Assembly: GCA_030844895.1 (NCBI GenBank) | Contig: CM061231.1 | Span: 90,864,706-90,928,705, forward strand | DNA from: Ambrosia x helenae | Lineage: Eukaryota; Streptophyta; Magnoliopsida; Asterales; Asteraceae | Length of the DNA: 64,000 nt | Direction: 5' to 3' | Part shown: in pieces, positions 1 to 10,854 of the stretch | Layout: each line of letters begins with the position of its first letter | Numbering within the stretch: position 1 is the first letter of the stretch | The notes under the pieces: model-generated | What the model was told of the DNA's origin: nothing | Database searches by the model: none | Seen by the model: only the letters and a program-made list of their open reading frames with translations | Translations under genes and position numbers: made by a program

Positions 1-560
1 TGTGTGTAAGAGTTTAAACCTAGTAAATCACATACACTCATATATATGTGTGTGTACCGTCATGTATATGTATGTATACATATATATTATTTTTTTAACT
101 TATCTTGTACAACCTCATTGTCACATGTGGTAATTCGATGTCATGGAGGTCTTTGTACAAGTCTTGTGTAAGTCAAATAATACCTAATTTGTGTGCACAT
201 AATATACTTTGGAACTAGTTGTATTACTAGTCGTTTAGGGACATTGTGTTCGGACAATCCTTGTGTATGGACATTGTTTGTTTTTGTTCTCGATTGGATC
301 ACAATTGTGTTATGTTCAATTGTGTGAATTCCCAAACTAGGGTCTTGGGTGAGATCTCTCTATAACTCTTGATAAACTATTTGACTAGTTATGAAATGGT
401 ATCAACTAGTGTGCCTAATGCTAGATTGTAAGCATCGAGATGAACTTGTTGGACCCTGTATGGCCCAATTGTAATGAAATAAGCAAAAGGTAATGTCAGG
501 CACAATGTGTACGTGTAGCTAAGTGTACGGATATTACCTGTGATTTCGACGGGTGTCACA
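1..560 (-). repeat. Partial 3' LTR of a Tekay-like Ty3/gypsy element
   Basis: The sequence ending GGGTGTCACA at 560 is directly followed by a polypurine tract (minus strand AGGGGGAGAA, 561-570) and by decayed gypsy pol on the minus strand. This is the same arrangement seen at the internal edge of the intact element at 28018. The LTR therefore reads on the minus strand, starts TGTGACACCC at 560, and continues off the left edge of the window, so its length is unknown. No gene is visible in it; the start is AT/GT-rich with short TATATA and TGTGTG runs. Confidence 0.7.
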
Positions 561-3545
561 TTCTCCCCCTGTTAGAGGAATTTCGTCCGCGAAATTTTTG
601 GTGTTGCTCATCTGAATGGGTGTTCTCTTGGAAGAGATGTGGTTACTTGCGTTTAATTTGATCCTCACGCTCCCAAGTGTACTCGGATCCGCGCTTGGAA
701 TTCTAACGCGCCTGGACTATCTTGACCTGACTGCAACGAAGTTTCTGAACCTTCCAGTCTGTTATCTATAGTGGCTTCTCCATGAAATGGAGCTAATCGT
801 CAATGTGTATTTCCTCTGGAGGGATGATCAACGACTCATTAGCAAGACACTTTTTGAGATTCGAAACATGAAACGTGTCGTGAACATCGCTGAGTTCTTG
901 GGGCAGCTTGAGGTTGTATGCAACCGGTCCAATTCGTGCAAGAATTTCAAACAGACCTATATATCTGGGATTGAGCTTCCCACATTTCCCAAACCTGGCC
1001 ACTCCTTTCCATGGAGATACTTTGAGCAGAACTCTGTCACCCACTTGGAACTCTAAGGTTTTACGCCTTTTTTCAGCATAGCTCTTCTGCCTGTCTCTGG
1101 CAGCTTTTAATCTATCCCTGATCTGGAAGATCTTGTCAGTTGTTTCCTGAATGAGCTCAGGACCTGTCAGATGCTTGTCCCCTACTTCAGCCCAACACAC
1201 GGGCGATCGACACTTGCGTCCATACAACGCTCCGAAAAGGGCAGCTCTGATGCTGGTGTGGTAACTGTTATTCTAGGAAAATTCGATCAATGGAAATGTG
1301 TATCCCAATTTCCTCCAAAATCAATCACACACGCATGAAGCATGTCTTCCAGTGTCTGAATGGTTCTTTCGCTTTGTCCATCTGTCTGGGTCGGTAAGCG
1401 GTGCTCATGTCCAATCGGGAACCAAGGGCTTCTTGCAACGACTGCCAAAACCTCGAAGTGAGACGGCTGTCACGATCAGAGATTATGGTGATAGGTACAC
1501 CATGACTTGTCACAATCTTCTTGATGTATAACCTGGATAATTTCTCCATCTTGTCTGTTTCTTTGATCGGCTAGAAATGTGCAGACTTTGTTAGATAGTC
1601 GACAATTACCCAAATCGCATCATGACCTAGAGATGTCTTCGGTAACTTGGTGATGAAGTCCATAAATATCTGATCCCATTTCCAAACAGGAATCTCTGGT
1701 TGGTGAAGCATGCCTGAAGGCTTCTAGTACTCGACCTTGACCTTTGAACACGTTAAGCAACGTCTGACATAGGCCGCAATACAACCCTTGATGTTAGGCC
1801 ACCAATAAAACTATTTGAGGTCCTTATATATCTTATCTGCACCAGGGTGTATTGAGTACTTGGACTTGTGCGCTTCATCTAAGACCAAATCACGCAATCC
1901 TCTATACAAGGGAACCCATATTCTATTCAAGAAATACTTTGTCCCGTCAGGCTTTGTTTCCAGCTGACCAACCTGACTGTATAGAGCTTCCTTCCCAATG
2001 TTATTGTCCTTAAGAGCTTCCTACTGAGCTTCGGAATACGAGCGGTGACTTCGGTATGAATAGTAATGCCTAACGAGCGAAAACGCAACGTCTTGATACG
2101 TTCCTTTCGGCTTAATGCGTCTGCTACAACATTTTCCTTCCCTGGATGGTACTTAATCTCACAGTCGTAATCATTGAGCAGCTCAACCCATCGTCTCTGA
2201 CGCATGTTGAGATCCTTCTGGTCAAAGATATGTTGCAAACTCTTGTGATCGGTAAAGACAATACACTTTGTCCCGTATAGGTAATGCCTCTAAATCTTGA
2301 GCGCGAACACTACTGCACCCAATTCCAGATCATGGGTTGTGTAGTTCCGCTCGTGTACCTTGAGTTGAGGAGAGGCATAGGCAATGACCTTGTCTCTTTG
2401 CATCAAAACACAACTGAGACCTTGGTGAGATGCATCGCAATAGACTACAAAATCTTTTGTTCCCTCCGGCAGTGAGAGAATCGGTGCGCTGCATAGCTTG
2501 AGCTTCAAAAGCTGAAAAGCTGATTCTTGCTGATCTCCCCATTTGAATTTCTTGTCTTTCTGGGTCAAGACTGTTAGGGACTGGGCTATCTTCAAAAAAT
2601 TCTCAATGAATCATCGGTAATAGCCAGCTAATCCTAGATATTGTCAAACTTCGGTTGGGGTACTAGGCCTAGCCCAATTTTTGATCACCTCTACCTTGGC
2701 TGGATCAACATGTATACCTTTCTCGTTCACTACATGACCGGGGAAGTGAACTTCACGAATCCAGAATTCGCACTTGGATAACTTGGCATACAGTTTCTCA
2801 ACCTTGAGTAGATTTAGAATGACATTCAAATGCTGCTCATGCTCCTCTTGAGTTCGTAAATAGATCAGAATGTCGTCAATGAACTAAATCACGAACTTGT
2901 CGTGGTAAGGTTTACACACCCTGTTCATTAGATCCATGAACACTGCTGGTGCGTTTGTCAAGACAAGCGGCATAACCATAAACTCATAATGGCCATACTG
3001 CATCCTAAAAGCGGTCTTGGGAATGTCCTCCTCATGAATACGCAACTGGTGATAAGCTGACCTCAGATCAATCTTCAAGTAGAAACTGGAGCCCTGCAGT
3101 TGGTCGAACAGGTCATCAATCCTGGGAAGAGCGTAACGGTTCTTCACAGTCAGCTTGTTCAACTCTCTGTAGTCGATGCACATGCGAAACGATCCATCAT
3201 TCTTCTTGACGAAGAGAACTGGAGCTCCCCAGGGTGAAGAGCTGGGTCGAATGAATCCTTTGTCAAGCAACTCTTGCAGTTGGTTGGACAGTTCTTGTAT
3301 CTCAGATGGAGCCAAGCGGGAAGGTGAATGGCCTACGGGAGCAGCTCCGGGAATGAGGTCAATACAAAACTCAACTTGCCTTGGGAGTGGCAATCCTGAC
3401 AAGTCTTCGGGAAAAATTTCTGGAAATCTCTCACGGCAGGGATGTCTGCGATTCTTCTCTCCTCTGGCTTCTTTTTGATCACATGCGCTAAGAATGCAAA
3501 ATGTCCTTTCCACAAACACTTCTGGGCCTGGGATACAACTTAGCC
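561..3545 (-). pseudogene. Decayed, 5'-truncated Tekay-type gag-pol (RT, RNase H, integrase, chromodomain)
   Basis: Reading the minus strand from 3545 down, the pieces follow the Ty3/gypsy order. The end of protease/linker is near 3545-3350. Reverse transcriptase is at about 3500-2650, where the IDYRELNKLTVKNRY region is recognisable. RNase H follows at 2595-2290 (DFVVYCDASHQGL), then the HPGKENVVADALSRK segment near 2100. The integrase core is seen in pieces at 1549-1325 (TIISDRDSRLTSRFW). The integrase C-terminus and chromodomain-like tail lie at 1227-600. Several frameshifts and stops split it into at least six open segments. Gag and protease are absent: homology to the intact element at 28053-32661 stops near 3545. 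Close similarity to that element, including the C-terminal chromodomain, supports the Tekay/Del chromovirus lineage. It cannot encode a functional polyprotein. Confidence 0.88.
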
Positions 3546-4584
3546 ACTTAAACAAAATCTCACCCATATAGTAACAACAATCCCATCATAACACAGGTTT
3601 GTGACATTTCATTATTTTTATAAAATTTCTATTGTTATCAACAGCGTCAAATTTTCATTTACTTTCCAAAAAAACGTGTATTATCAACACTTCCTTCAAT
3701 GTACGGGTTCACAACAATGTTTTCGGTTTTTTTTTTCAGTTTTACACTTTCACTGCAACAAGCATGTGTTAATGGTATCTTAGGCACAATTACCAAAATT
3801 TGATAGATGTGTGTATATATACAAGAGAAAGTATAGGATACAAAGTGTCTTAACATAAGAAGTGTAAGAAGCCACTAGAACTTGCCACATGTCAATTTAA
3901 CCTAACCATGATTAAACTATCACACACCCTCCCACTTTCACAATTATCACTGCAACTTCCCATCACTACTGCACCTACCCACTTTCACAAACCCTAAATC
4001 GTATGATTAATCAAAAATACTGAAAGATAAAAATAATCAAACCTTGATTAATCAATATCTACGATCATCAATGCCCTGTTATCTTCATATCGTACCCGGT
4101 AATTTAGTATTAGAAACCGAAACGAAACACACAGCCAAACAGGTTCCAACTGACCAAACAGATTAAGAGGAAAGGAAAAATGTGGTTGGATCAAGAAAAA
4201 GATTACCTTGTGTGGGGAATTATCTGGAACAAGAAGTGAAAGTACAGAGGAAGGGCCTGATCCAACATCTATAACCTACTTCCTTCAACAGAGATGAAAC
4301 CAACCAAATGATTCACTTGTCCATGAAATTCGCATTCTTTTGGTACTTCGTGATGATAATTACGCGATTAAGAATGAAGCCAGCCAAATAATATCATGTA
4401 CTCATATGTATGTAAAGTCACGATTTTTATGACTTTCTGAGAAAAAGATATGGCCAATGACAGATTTTTTTTTTTTTGGTTTTAGACCTTTAGCTCCAAA
4501 CAGTTGATATTTGTTTTGAGTTGAGGTATCTTCTTCTAGTAATAATTCTAAGGGGGTCAGGGGCCAAGCGATTGCAAGTTGGAT
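3546..4584. other. AT-rich interval, no gene seen
   Basis: Homology to the truncated retroelement stops near 3545. I see no long ORF, no RNA gene and no terminal repeats here. Some T-rich runs are present (e.g. near 3730 and 4465). Confidence 0.6.
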
Positions 4585-5155
4585 ACCCAGGTGTGTCCAA
4601 ATAAATTAAAAGTGCGTCCAAAAAAATTAATGGTGCGTCCAAATTTTTTCTAAACTTTTTTAATGAGTGCGTCCAAATTTTCAATGAGTGCTTCTAAACT
4701 TTTTTAATGAGTGCTTCCAAATTTTCAATGAGTGCTTCCAAACTTTTTAGTGAGTGCTTCTAAATTCTCAATGAGTGCTTCCAAACTTTTTAATGAGTAG
4801 TGCTTCTAAACTTTTTAATGAGTGCTTTTAAATTTTCAATGAATGCTTCCAAACTTTTTTAATGAGTGCTTCTAAATCTTCAGTGAGTGCTTCCAAACTT
4901 TTTAATGAGTGCTTCTAAATTTTCAATGAGTGCTTCCAAACTTTTTAATTAGTGCTTCTAAATGTTTAATGAGTGCTTCCAAACTTTTTATTAAGTGCTT
5001 CTAAATTTTTAATGAGTGCTTCCAAACTTTTTAATGAGTGCTTCTAAATTTCAATGAATGCGTCGGTAATTTTGATAAGTGCGTCTGAAATTTTGATGAG
5101 TGCGTCTGAAAATTTTGATGAGTGCATCTTAAAATTTGATGAGTGCATCCGAGAT
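4585..5155. repeat. Minisatellite, ~20-23 bp unit, roughly 25 copies
   Basis: The unit AATGAGTGCTTCCAAACTTTTT is repeated head to tail with alternating variants (TCC/TCT, AAACTTTTT/AAATTTTC). The first and last copies carry GTGCGTCC or GTGCGTCT instead of GTGCTTCC. The units abut one another without unique spacers. Confidence 0.9.
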
Positions 5156-5761
5156 TTTAAAAGCCTCTGTTTTTCACCAACTTCATCTTCTTCCTCTGCA
5201 ACTTTTTTAACCTAGTTTTTATGTTTAATCATACTTATTGAAACAAAATCGAAAGTATTCGACAACTATTACGAGCGTTTATTCATAATTGTTCATATGA
5301 TTATTTTAATCCTCTATTTTTATTATTTTAGATTCAAATACTGATCTTACGTTTTCATTCATTGTAATCGATTTCTTTTTTTTAATTGTGTAATCATTCT
5401 GAAACGTGAAATCGATCTGAAACGATGTAAAATCAGGGTTCAAATTAGTTCTGTTGTTACGATTTGAAAAAAAATAGACGGTTTTTCCTATTTTACCCAT
5501 GGTTAGTTTAACCCAAGTATGATTAGGGTTTTTAATCTGCATCCATCCATCTTGTTAATTTAATGGCTGAGATTGTTTCTTACGCTTCTTACATTAAAAA
5601 GCTTTGTACGTTATCTTTTCCCTATATACAAAGTGTGATATAGAATAGTATAAAAGAGGAAATTTAGTTACAAGACAAAGTATAAACAAGTGACAACTAA
5701 ATATAATCAGTATCATAAATAGAAAAGCATTAATAATTAAAGAAAGAAATAAAGAACAAAT
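5156..5761. other. AT-rich interval, no gene seen
   Basis: No ORF of note, no RNA gene and no terminal repeat was found between the minisatellite and the MITE that starts at 5765. Confidence 0.55.
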
Positions 5762-5764
5762 TAA

Positions 5765-5972
5765 GGGGCTGTTTGGTAGCTTCTTAATTAGCCTCTTAAC
5801 TATTCAGGTCTGAATCATTCAGCATTCAGACTGTTTGTTTCAGCATCTGAATGGAATGATTAAGTGCTGAACCATTAAGCTAATAAGGGATGCCGAATGA
5901 TTCAGCTCTTAACCATTCAGAGCCTCTTAACCATTTAGACCATCTTCAGCACTTAATCAACCAAACAGCCCC
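5765..5972. mobile_element. PIF/Harbinger (Tourist-like) MITE, 208 bp
   Basis: The element starts GGGGCTGTTTGGT and ends ACCAAACAGCCCC, an inverted pair. It is flanked by a 3-bp duplication TAA at 5762-5764 and 5973-5975. A 3-bp TWA duplication with GGG/CCC termini is typical of PIF/Harbinger. The interior consists of repeated CATTCAG/CTGAATG and CTTAACCATT motifs and has no coding capacity. A related but truncated copy lies at about 54236-54395. Confidence 0.85.
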
Positions 5973-5983
5973 TAAGTTAGTAA

Positions 5984-6221
5984 GGGCATCAGGGTGTTAC
6001 TAGGTCTTTTTTTCCTTCACTGATTTTAACCAATCTTGCATTGCCACATCACTTCACTGATTTACTTTACTAAAACACCTTTTTGGAGGCAGCACTCCAC
6101 TGATTCTTTTATTTATTTTTATAATTTCACTAAACCTTTTTTTTATTTATTATTTCACACGGTTTTAAAAGTTAAATATTAATTACTTTTACTATTTCAA
6201 CCGTCCCACACCCTGACACCC
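5984..6221. mobile_element. Short PIF-type MITE related to the Myb/SANT-carrying family
   Basis: The left end GGGCATCAGGGTGT matches the inverse of the right end ACACCCTGACACCC. TAA precedes the left end. The first ~150 bp (CACTGATTTTAACCAAT, then GGAGGCAGCACTCCACTGAT) match the left end of the 1146-bp element at 52935-54080, so this looks like an internally deleted relative without the ORF. The right boundary is approximate because the trinucleotide after it is TCA rather than TAA. Confidence 0.6.
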
Positions 6222-6258
6222 TCACGGTCAGTGATTTCTGTTGCTACAACAAGAAAAA

Positions 6259-6897
6259 TGACCAGGGTTAGGTTAAGAGATGTTTAGGTTTATAAGTTAA
6301 GGGTATGTTAGTTTTAAGTTATGATTTAGGGGATCCTCTAGCTCTTGGAAGGACCTGCACAAGGTAGCAGACACTGTTAGCCTTAACGCAGGAGGGGGCC
6401 TCCTGCGTTTGGACTCCGGCGTGATAATAAGTATATATTCGATTTGAGTATAGGAATAATAAAGTAGAGAGTGTAAGAGTAAGGAGAAGAAGTGAGAAGT
6501 GGGTGTGTGGAATGACAACCTAAGGGTCTCCTTATATAGGCAGCGGAATTCTGCCCAGGAACTCCCTTATGGTAGCATCCTTACTATACCCGGTTAGGAT
6601 TGACTCTCTTTATGTTCCCTGTAATGAGACTTTGCCCATTTAGTACATTTTCAGCTTTTACTACTTCCTAGGCATGGCTTGGAGCTGTGTGATGTTTTGT
6701 CTCATGCCCATAGTAATAAGCCAATTACATTTCCAATGTTTTTACTCTTTGCTTTCTGCTGCATAGCTACCGTATGGCAGCCAGGCTGCCGTATATTAGC
6801 TGTTCAGCTCCAATAAGTCAGGCAAACCTTAATACTTCACTTTGCTTTATTTTTTGATAAAGGATTAAACGTGGTCGTTTTAGAACCCACGTCATCA
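6259..6897 (-). repeat. 3' LTR of Tat-lineage Ty3/gypsy element
   Basis: On the plus strand the block runs from TGACCAGGG to GTCATCA, so it has TG/CA ends. Just outside its right edge the minus strand reads ACTGGGGGC, a short polypurine tract, as expected upstream of a 3' LTR. On the minus strand a TATA box (TATATAA, plus-strand 6532-6538) is followed by a pyrimidine-rich stretch. The left boundary is inferred from TG alone because the 5' LTR is missing and no duplication can be compared. Confidence 0.6.
6532..6538 (-). promoter_or_regulatory. Probable TATA box in the Tat LTR
   Basis: The minus strand reads CCTATATAAGG here, the best TATA match in this LTR and oriented toward the retroelement genes. 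It is assigned by motif only. Confidence 0.5.
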
Positions 6898-7047
6898 GCC
6901 CCCAGTCATAAGCATTTGTAAAGAAGTTATAAGTGCTTGTGACTTGTAAATTATCTCCTGCCTCGGTGGCAATGTTAGCCAATCTTACCTTGGTACCGAG
7001 GATTTATCAGATTCCAAGCTCCCTCCTATGAGCCTTATATTTGTGTA
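6898..7047. other. Spacer between Tat 3' LTR and the antisense ORF
   Basis: The minus-strand polypurine tract (GGGGGC, next to 6898) is followed by about 150 nt with no ORF. It would be the promoter/5' leader region of the plus-strand antisense gene. Confidence 0.5.
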
Positions 7048-9406
7048 GTGCCTTCGCCAGTTGTAAATTTCTATCCCTTCGTTCCGAAAGGGAAGACTCC
7101 AGTAACCTCTGTTTCCCCAAGCAAGATAGCCGTTTACACTCGTCAGTTCGACCAGGGTAACCTACGGTACCCTTTTTCTAAATTTTTTCTTAATGTTCTC
7201 GAGTATCATCAACTTGGTCTTGATCAGTTGTGTCCCTCTAGTGTAGCCCGAATCATCCACTTTGAAATCGTGTGTCGTTGTCTCGGTTATGAGCCTTCTC
7301 TGGCCATGTACCGTCGATTCTTTAGGTTGGCTAAAAATGGGAACTGGTTTACCATTGAAAAAACTCAGTGAGAACCGGCCCTGATTTTGAGTGTTATTGG
7401 TCTTGTGTCTACCTGGAAAGATAAGTTTTTCTTCTTGAACTCAAATTTCTTGCCCTTTAAGGCTCCAAGGAGGTCTTCTGATGCTCCTCTGAATGAGAAG
7501 GAGCCTGACGCTGACACTCTTGATCAGAAGCTATTGGAAAAGCTTCATGTTTTTCCTACTCGTCTCCGCACCTTTCCTGAAGATTTTCTGGTCATGATGG
7601 GTCTAAGTGTTAATTGGGATGATCCTGAAACTGAACCTGTGATATATCATGGTGGGGAGGGTATGTGTCATTAAGGCTTACTTTCTCTCCCCAACTTTTG
7701 CTTACATTTTCCTTTTTCTGACTTCTTTTCCTTTTTTGCAGAAATGAGTACCCTTGCTTTCCTTGCTTTGGACGACATTGTTGATGTTAAGTTCAAGGTC
7801 CGTACCTCAGGGGAGGGGAAGAATGTGCTTGTAAGGACCGAGCATGTCCGTTTCCAAGGGGAGTATACTAGTGTTATCTCGTCATCCTCAACTGCTGTGG
7901 TGCCTTCGGTGAAGAAGTTTGTTACTGTTCGTCGCTCCAGCAAGCGACTTCAGGGTGTTTCTTCTGGACAAGGGAATATACCTACTATCCCCTTGGTTAT
8001 TGAAGAGGAGGATGAAGACTCTTCCTTGATAGCTTCTGCCATGGGATGTGTACCTGCCTCAGGGAAGGACAAGTTGACGTTGTCTTCACCTAAGAAGGAT
8101 GATGCTTTGTTCAAAAAGCCTAAGGATGTGGTGATCAAGGGTGGAAATCAGAAGTTATTGTTATCAAAAGCTGAGGGTGGTGAGAGCTCAAAGTCAATTG
8201 CCGATGTTGGTGTTGATTCCCCTATTCAGCAGGGTCATGGTGAAGGAGTATTTGTACTGAATTGGGATATTAAGAGTACTGATGTGTTGAAGAAGGCTTC
8301 CGTCTGTCAGGTTTTGATTGACCATTGCATCCCTGATGCAGAAAGGGCCACACACAGGGAGTGGGTGGACAAGGATTTGATGAAAAAGATGTATACCATT
8401 TCGGTCAGTTTTTATCTTTGTTCCCGGATGGGATGGCTAGGTGGGGTGGTTTGTTACTTCGTAGTGAACAAGTTGAAGGTGCCTATGAGAAGCACGAGAT
8501 TGAGCTGGTGAAGGTGAAAGAGGAACTAACTAAGTATGTTGCACGTGAGAAGGATCTGGCGCATGAGTTGGCCGTATGCAGGACCCAACTTGGTTTGGAG
8601 AAGGAGAAATTTGACAAGATGTTCAAAGGGTAAAATGATGAGAAAGCGAAGGTTGCTGAGGAAAGGGGAGGTCTGGCTCGGGCTAGGGAGGCGGTTAAGC
8701 AAGAGCAGGTTGCTGTGGAGAAGGTTGGTATAGAGCTCAGGGCTCAAGTGGATCGTTTGACTGAAGAAAAGGGGTTTCTAAGGGGGTTGCCTGTTTTGTC
8801 ACCAACTTGCTGCATTCCCAGTAGTTCAATGCTCCGTTGGCTGACATTTACGCCAAGGCCATAGCCTTCGGTCGTCATGGGGGGATTCAAGCTGGTTTCA
8901 AGGCAGCCGAGGAGGGTCAGAAGATCGAGGAGCTACCATCTTTTAAGCCTTCTTCTGGGGAAGAGTTTGTGAATGCTGTGAAGGCGATGGAGCTTTCCAC
9001 CTACCCTTACATTGCAGTCATTGCTAAAGCTTCCCAGTAGCCCATCTCCTTCCTGCAAGAGTTGGAGCCGGAAGGCTTGAAGAAGGAGGTGGCCGATGAG
9101 GTCTTCAGCTCATATGTGTCAAAGTGGCCCCTTAGGATCATGTTGGAGGGAGCTGATGGTGGGGAAGGTAGTTCGAAGCATCTTAAACCTGCTGATTCGT
9201 CAAGAGTTCCTAATTTGGAGCAGGTATTTGAGAATCCTTCCCCCCTTCAGGCGTTGAAGATTGATTCCGCCCCTCCTGCTGGTGAAGATGATCCGTTTGC
9301 TGGCCTTGACACTGAGGACCTCTATGGAGATGTTGGTAACCAAGCTCTAGCTTTCACTGGTGAGGGTGATACCACCGATGAAGCCGAAGATTCTGTCACT
9401 CCATGA
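7048..9406 (+). pseudogene. Antisense ORF of the Tat element, Transposase_28-like (putative gypsy-type transposon protein), broken
   Basis: This coding region runs opposite to the Tat pol genes, between integrase and the 3' LTR. The first exon has the plant PF04195-type pattern: YTRQFDQGNLRYPFSKFF, then FEIVCRCLGYEPS and FRLAKNGNWFTIEK. A clear intron lies at 7661-7741 (GTATGT to TTTTTTGCAG) and joins exons in frame. The second exon continues with a serine/lysine-rich linker, a coiled-coil-like stretch around 8480-8770, and an acidic C-terminus ending at 9406. Damage: the expected ATG at 7048 is GTG, stops fall at 7369 (TGA), 8631 (TAA) and 9038 (TAG), and frameshifts lie near 8375-8395 and 8790-8837. 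The protein's role in the element is unknown. Family assignment is from remembered motif similarity. Confidence 0.8.
7661..7741 (+). other. Intron in the antisense Tat ORF
   Basis: An 81-nt interval begins GTATGTGTCA and ends TTTTTTGCAG after a pyrimidine-rich tract. Removing it joins the two reading frames in phase 1. A spliced gene on the strand opposite to pol indicates that the ORF is transcribed separately from the genomic RNA. Confidence 0.8.
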
Positions 9407-10854
9407 TCTAACCATGTTTTAAGCTTCCTTTATGTTTTAGCAGTCTTATGTAATGAAACTCTTTTGTACCTAGCCTTAGGTCTTTTATTAATGGGAATGC
9501 TCCCCCTCTAGGGGTGATGCCTTATTTATGTTTAATGTTTGGTTGTGCTGGATATTTTACTTGTCGTTTATAGTGTTTGCAATGTCTTTAACCTTTTACC
9601 TTGAGGTGGATGCTGCAGTCACCCAACCCAGGCTACTATGCTAAGGAGCCGATGCAATACTTATCCTATCAGCTTGCTTGTTTGTTTGCAACCTTATTTA
9701 ATGGTTGTTTATGTGAAATGTTTGTTTTTCTAGTTTGATGTGAACATGTATGAGTTGTCTTGATGTGAGGAGCTCACCCTCTTTCATGGGTTTAGGTATT
9801 CCTTCTAAGGACTTGTCCCATGGAGTTGTGGATAGGGCTGTCCACGAGCCGAGCCGAACCGAACGGACCTTTGCTCGTGCTTGGCTCATTTACAAACCGT
9901 ACCGAGCCGATCGGATCGTTTACAATCGATCCGGAAACCGAGCGAGCATTGTTCGAGCGCACATTTTTTCGAGCGAACGACGAGCAGCGAGTGTTTTCGG
10001 ACAACCATAAATTTGGGTTGTTTCATTTAATATTCTCGCTGCCTACTGATGACTGGGGTTCGACCGTTCGAGAGTGAGGCTCTAATTGAGGCCAGTGAGG
10101 TGATGAGCATACTACAGATAACAATTGTCGCGTGTGTGACGTAGGTTGATAGCTGGTGATGATTGATGGTGGACAACTAATGGGAATATGAAGTCAAACA
10201 TGTTTTTTCACGACTTAGGGTTTTACAATTAAACTTAGTGTTAAGTTATTATTGGGTTAACTGGGCCAATAACTATAAATATAATTGTATATATGCATAT
10301 ATTGAGCCAAACCCAATAGAGTGGCATATATAAAACTATAAATATGAATGTAATTAATGTGTATATATATATATAAATATATATATAATAAATTAATAAA
10401 AATTATATCGAGCCGAACCAAGCCGAGCGGACCTTTGCTCGTGCTTGGCTCGTTTACAAACCGAATCGAGCCGATCGGCTTGTTTACAACCGAGCGGAAA
10501 ATTGAGCGAGCAATTTCCGAGCAAATTCCGAAAGAGTGACGAGCGATCAGCGAGCGCTGAAAGTTTTGAACAGCCCTAGTTGTGGATTGTATTAGGAACT
10601 CACCCTGTATACAGGAAGGTTATTAGCCTTGTTACCTGTTGAGCAGTTGTGGCCTAGGAGCTCATCCCCGTTTCATGGGTAGGTATAGCGCCGGATCCCA
10701 TGGAGCCTTGTTAGGAGGGGCTCACCCTTTGATAAGATAAGTGACAAGTGCATTGTTCTTAAAACAAAGTTCATTCATTCATTAGTCATTTCATTTGGGA
10801 TACATATTAGCGTTACAACCATCAAACATAGAATCGTTTTAAATGTTTGTCATT
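9407..10854. other. Non-coding spacer of the Tat element
   Basis: This stretch separates the 3' ends of the convergent antisense ORF and pol. It holds a hAT MITE (9833-10578) and a repeated phrase GAGCTCACCC/GAACTCACCC with TTTCATGGGT at about 9769-9795, 10590-10600 and 10658-10680. No gene is visible. Confidence 0.6.
9833..10578. mobile_element. hAT MITE, 746 bp, composite
   Basis: The element starts TAGGGCTGTC and ends GAACAGCCCTA, with an 8-bp target duplication GTTGTGGA at 9825-9832 and 10579-10586. An 8-bp TSD with a TAGGG terminus fits the hAT superfamily. The interior holds two direct copies of a ~150-bp block (GGACCTTTGCTCGTGCTTGG at about 9865 and 10430) separated by ~400 bp of unrelated AT-rich sequence. 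There is no coding capacity. Confidence 0.88.

Noticed and set aside
4585..5155. Possible CRISPR-like array
   Set aside because: Units are contiguous with no unique spacers, they vary gradually, and this is a eukaryotic genome; it is a minisatellite.
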